Source of the DNA: Clostridiales bacterium
GTDB taxonomy: Bacteria > Bacillota > Clostridia > Oscillospirales > Oscillospiraceae
Direction of reading: 5' to 3'
NCBI GenBank assembly: GCA_902363045.1
Contig: CABIYX010000022.1
Coordinates: forward strand, 11,027 to 61,975
Length of the DNA: 50,949 bases
Below, piece by piece: positions 48,401 through 50,949 of this stretch; within the stretch, counting starts at the first letter, position 1; every line of letters begins with the position of its first letter. The notes beneath the pieces were generated by a model, which was not told the origin of the DNA, made no database searches, and was given only the letters and a program-made list of their open reading frames with translations. Position numbers and translations under genes: made by a program.

Positions 48401-50949
48401 GGCCTGATTATTTCTGTCACCGACCAGAATGGCATAAACTATCTCGTCAACAGTTATGATGAAAAGGGGCGCGTGACCCGTCAGGATCTGGCGAATGGCG
48501 AAGAGCATGTATTCCTTTACAACGATTCCAAACGCCAGACAACCTATCACAATCTGCAGAGCGGCCGCAGCACAGTTTACCATTACAACGACCAGAAGCA
48601 GGCGGTAAAGACAGAGTACGATGACGGTACCTATCAGGAGTTTGAGTATGACCAGTGGGGCAATCGCATCCTGGAGAAGAACCGCAGCGGCGAGATCACC
48701 CGCTGGACCTACCGGCAGGACGGGAAACTGGTGCGCCAGGAGCTGCCCAGCGGCCTGATTTGGGAGTTCGAGTACGATGACCGGGGCAACCAGGTCCACT
48801 GGTGGAACAACGATGGCGAGGAGTTTTTCGCCCAATTCGATGAGCGCAACAACTGTGTCCGCGAGGAGCAGGTGATCGACGCCATGCGCCGCAGGGTGCA
48901 GACCTACCAGTATGACCGGCTGGGCCGCATGATCTCCATGACGGACGGAAACGGCAATGTGACCCAGTATGAATACTGGGAGCGCAGCAGCCGGGTGTCC
49001 CGGCTTATCACGCCGGAGGGAGCGGTGTTCCAGTACCGCTATAACCAGATTGAGCAGTGTATGGCCATCCAGAGCGACGCCGGCGAGGTCCAATTCGGCT
49101 ATACCAAGCTGGGGGCCAGGGCGCTGGAGATCGATCCCCTGGGCAACACCACCCGTTACCGCTATGACCTCCTGAGTAATCTGATCGCCAAGGTACTGCC
49201 CAACCAGTACGATGAAAAGACGGGAGACGGGTCCTGCTATCGCTATGAGTATGACGGCATGGATCACCGTGTCAGCTCCACTGACCCGCTGGGGAATGTG
49301 TTTGCCACTCCCTATGATACTGCGGGGCGCCTGGCTATGGAGGTCAACCCAAACACCTATGATCCGGCCACCAGGAGCGGTCAGGGCATCCGGTACGAGT
49401 ACGACACCGACGACCGGCGGATCAAGGTCATCTACCCGGACGGCGGCATCCGGCGGCTGAAATATGACGCTATGGGCAATCTGGTGAAGGTCATCGAGCC
49501 AGAACAGTATGACGCTGAAACGGATGACGGCCCGGGCTATGTCTACCGCTACGACGCGGCGGGCCGTCTGGAGGAAATTGTCAGCCCGGACGGGGTCGTG
49601 GAGAAACGCTATGTCTACGATCTGCGGGGCCTGGTGGTTCAAGAGATCTCCGCAGAGGGCTATTTGGCCAGGGAAACCGACGAGGCCCGGATCGGGACAT
49701 TGTATGCCTACAACCGGGCGGGATGGCTGCTGGAGAAGCGGGAGCCGGTGTCCAGGGCGGAGGATGGGTCTGTCCAGTACCGGCTGACCCAGTATGTCTA
49801 CGATACCAACGGCAACCGGACGGAGGAGAAGCGCTTCCTGTCCTTCCAGGACGGGGAGAGTGCCAGAGGCAGCATCCACACGCTGACCTTTGGGTATGAC
49901 AAGCAAAACCGGCTGGTGCGGGTGAGCGACGGTCTGGGCGCTGTGGTACGCTATGAGTATGACAGCCTGAACCGGCGCACCCGGGAGACTCGGCTGCTCA
50001 GCGAGGGGCTGACCCAGCGGGTAGACTACCACTATGACCCGGCGGGACGGCTGATCGAGGTGGAGCAGAGCGCGGACCAGGAGGGGTGTGGGAGCCAGTT
50101 TGCCAGCACCCGGTATGAATACGACCGGAATGGAAACATCATCCGTATCCAGCTCCCCGCCGGCGGGGAGATCCTGCGGGAGTACGACGCGGCCAACCGC
50201 CTGATTGCGGAGACACACCGGGAGGAGCGCAGCGGGATCGACAACCGGACGCAGTTCGGCTACGACGCGGCGGGCAATCTGACCGAGATCACGGACAACC
50301 AGGGGCGCAAGACCCGCATTGCCTACGACCTGCTCAACCGGGAGATCCGGCGCATCGAGCGGGACGGCGGCGTGCAGCGCACGGTCTATGACCGCAACGG
50401 CCAGGTGGTGCGGCTGATCCGCCCCAACGAGTACGACCCGGAAACGGACAGCGGCGACGGCTTCCAGTTCACCTATGACGCCCAGGGGCGGGTGCTCACG
50501 GTGCTCAGCCCGGACGGCCACGTGCTCCAGAGCAATACCTACGATGCCGATGGCAGGCTGCTCCAGCGGCTGGACGGCGTGGGCAGCGGTGTGAAGTACG
50601 AATACGACCTGGCCGGGGCCCAGCGGCGGATCGTGAGCATGGGCGGGGCCAGCCAGGAGTTGGAGTACGACGCCCGGGGCCGCATCACCGGCATCGTGGA
50701 CGGGAACGGCAGCGAGACAAAATACCTGCTGGACGAGTGGGGCCGCATCACCGGTGTGGTGAAGGCGGACGGCTCCACGGAGCGGTATGCCTACAACTTC
50801 GCGGGGGATATGGTCTCCTCCACCGACGGCGAGGGCCACACCACCCAGTATGAGTACAACCGCATGGGGAAGATCTCGGCCATCGTGGACCCCACCGGGG
50901 AGCGGGAAACCTATCACTACGACGGCCAGGGGCGGCTCATCCGCAAGAC
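45419..50949 (+). CDS. VgrG-Rhs fusion effector, partial at the window end
   Basis: At least 1843 aa from ATG 45419 (GGGGTG upstream) with no stop before the window end. Residues 1-280 are a VgrG/gp27-like base (LLTLRAIIPAEVTQEDVLRC, VMEPCGVRVSIPKD). A gp5 OB-fold spans about 280-355 (VLTGQVLEVQGVEVLVKF, NIGDQVFAYYQNDG). Residues about 590-660 are Gly-rich hydrophobic, probable membrane segments (IGLGIISAIGTCIPGIGWGV, MIGAGMAMFGVFGDMFG). Near 795 the Rhs start motif PGDPVDPITGSFF appears, followed by about 1,000 residues of YD repeats (YEYD, YQYD, RYDY). The Rhs shell would enclose a C-terminal toxin outside the window. The DNA shifts to higher GC near 47,900, where the Rhs part begins, suggesting a recombinational fusion. 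Confidence 0.9.
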   Translation, partial: MKEFSALGNLKLIFGIPCIKVLFLDVAGMTNAHGLLTLRAIIPAEVTQEDVLRCENTPITVSTQDGGTVFSGMAVALKLEHTAQYQELLITARTYSCLADQKRRSETFQNTGKTLGQVIRSVMEPCGVRVSIPKDIPVDQMLSRNNETAWEFTVRIANEQGLYVYPDSKALEPHISVGLEPFSTFPYSSFKLECEEKDLVDFMTMRARMGGEALSYQMAKQQGLSPDLEIGVGCELQGELRSYAVIGSRITSDGDLLENRLTLTDPVGAVPVNGKKTTLLSTVLTGQVLEVQGVEVLVKFSSDGPAAGTRWIPYESSIGNYFYCMPNIGDQVFAYYQNDGTIVCLGSKWSGEMPDFSKPADRTLVAQGHMIKAASNQLEFVIRRDYADQENEEKTHITFKSKEGITIQSKGDILFDTLENFNLVSRPQTLESFVPNHESKSAEMQAAFESGYSDYVGHGGGSAEHPTYTEEDHRAASQAQYMAMVQQQTQGNIFVQAISGVAGLFTGNGAEESVPAKESEDEPPATTGIINLRASDSFQLSVPQEGGSWIKMDADGIMALSSKQYEMYGSHRGNFERVELSNQTTRDSILDGIQIGLGIISAIGTCIPGIGWGVAVVANVLDASISVGRGDMIGAGMAMFGVFGDMFGCLADAGKAVNALSDTAQNAQRVSDAVKSTEALFGIASIGAMGVVTATSGAELFSKISQEGWTEENKALLQQWILSNVRSVATMGGIQALTRLGQNLVGRRAAASGNLSDDFANRRHTSDESPEGTARRTMGGQSNTERNDAEGIVKSPGDPVDPITGSFFAKQTDFILPDIAGDFRLMRRHQSVSSYEKQLLGTRWVSSLGMRLIVEADEAAMLKDDLSVEHFLRTERGWVNAKSESLAYVMVESQAGYSIQESTTGKTYCYDLTGRLTAVVDSHGNRTEISYCGTTIQRLTLASGQYLDFSYEAGKVSKITDCAGRSVQYEYDGDLLTAVTYPNGGTMRYQYDTRGLIISVTDQNGINYLVNSYDEKGRVTRQDLANGEEHVFLYNDSKRQTTYHNLQSGRSTVYHYNDQKQAVKTEYDDGTYQEFEYDQWGNRILEKNRSGEITRWTYRQDGKLVRQELPSGLIWEFEYDDRGNQVHWWNNDGEEFFAQFDERNNCVREEQVIDAMRRRVQTYQYDRLGRMISMTDGNGNVTQYEYWERSSRVSRLITPEGAVFQYRYNQIEQCMAIQSDAGEVQFGYTKLGARALEIDPLGNTTRYRYDLLSNLIAKVLPNQYDEKTGDGSCYRYEYDGMDHRVSSTDPLGNVFATPYDTAGRLAMEVNPNTYDPATRSGQGIRYEYDTDDRRIKVIYPDGGIRRLKYDAMGNLVKVIEPEQYDAETDDGPGYVYRYDAAGRLEEIVSPDGVVEKRYVYDLRGLVVQEISAEGYLARETDEARIGTLYAYNRAGWLLEKREPVSRAEDGSVQYRLTQYVYDTNGNRTEEKRFLSFQDGESARGSIHTLTFGYDKQNRLVRVSDGLGAVVRYEYDSLNRRTRETRLLSEGLTQRVDYHYDPAGRLIEVEQSADQEGCGSQFASTRYEYDRNGNIIRIQLPAGGEILREYDAANRLIAETHREERSGIDNRTQFGYDAAGNLTEITDNQGRKTRIAYDLLNREIRRIERDGGVQRTVYDRNGQVVRLIRPNEYDPETDSGDGFQFTYDAQGRVLTVLSPDGHVLQSNTYDADGRLLQRLDGVGSGVKYEYDLAGAQRRIVSMGGASQELEYDARGRITGIVDGNGSETKYLLDEWGRITGVVKADGSTERYAYNFAGDMVSSTDGEGHTTQYEYNRMGKISAIVDPTGERETYHYDGQGRLIRK

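Noticed and set aside
48182..50917. A 911-codon open frame on the minus strand opposite the Rhs repeats
   Set aside because: It is the antisense shadow of high-GC YD-repeat coding; the plus frame has the VgrG start, Rhs motifs and the correct repeat pattern.
25793..50949. Ordinary prophage tail cluster
   Set aside because: No terminase, portal, capsid, tape measure, holin or lysin genes are present, while FHA, PP2C, Hsp70-like, PAAR-like and Rhs genes are.
25793..50949. Canonical Gram-negative T6SS
   Set aside because: No TssJ, TssL, TssM or ClpV-like gene and no sign of a diderm host in this window.
1..50949. CRISPR arrays and tRNA or rRNA genes
   Set aside because: No regularly spaced direct repeats, tRNA cloverleaf or rRNA signature sequences were seen on either strand.

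Overview
The window looks like the chromosome of a Gram-positive anaerobe of the class Clostridia, probably a gut Oscillospirales-type organism. The evidence is AGGAGG-type ribosome binding sites before nearly every gene, dense co-directional operons, high-GC coding blocks separated by AT-rich control regions, and remnants of a clostridial 4-hydroxybutyrate/butyrate pathway (3-hydroxybutyryl-CoA dehydrogenase followed by 4-hydroxybutyryl-CoA dehydratase). The species assignment is inference; no rRNA or tRNA gene is present.

Region 1 (about 1-20,460) reads as the cargo and replication part of a large mobile element, either an integrative conjugative element or an integrated plasmid. It opens with a small RNA gene, a PBECR4 nuclease-like gene, two Xre repressors and a winged-helix regulator. 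A long plus-strand operon follows: a large SF2 helicase, a DnaN-like sliding clamp, a DUF3268 zinc-finger protein, many small element-specific proteins, an XF1762/Mom-like acetyltransferase, a MoxR ATPase, a sigma-like factor, a NADAR protein, SSB and a ViaA-like VWA protein. No integrase, relaxase or coupling protein lies in the window. One gene in this operon (17,416-18,127) appears frameshifted at a run of five C.

Region 2 (about 20,500-25,250) is a junction of broken and small genes: a 5'-truncated 3-hydroxybutyryl-CoA dehydrogenase, a 30-codon stub of 4-hydroxybutyryl-CoA dehydratase with a nonsense codon, an Rpn-type PD-(D/E)XK nuclease, a second inverted copy of the small RNA seen at the window start (with a perfect TTGACA-17-TATAAT promoter) that has replaced the 3' end of an exodeoxyribonuclease III gene, an ArpU/sigma-like regulator and an atypical response regulator.

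Region 3 (25,698-50,949, running off the end) is the most interesting part. One promoter opens a set of co-directional genes that look like a contractile-injection (type VI-secretion-like) locus of a Gram-positive: a VWA membrane protein, a large sheath-like protein, two tandem Hcp-like tube paralogs, a J-domain protein, two FHA proteins, a PP2C phosphatase, a membrane-spanning pseudo-PP2C with a repeat-rich extracellular part, two unrecognised proteins, an Hsp70-like ATPase, a possible TssK-like protein, a DcrB-fold adaptor-like protein, a VgrG spike, a pentapeptide-repeat protein, an unknown, a DUF4280 PAAR-like protein and a giant VgrG-Rhs fusion effector. No ClpV, TssJLM or serine/threonine kinase is seen. 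The working model is that the sheath, tubes, VgrG and PAAR-like tip form the injector, the FHA/PP2C/VWA membrane proteins regulate or anchor it, the J-protein and Hsp70-like protein assist assembly or loading, and the adaptor-like protein handles the membrane-segment-containing Rhs effector. Function assignments for the sheath, tube and baseplate proteins rest on family resemblance, gene order and size, and need structural confirmation.
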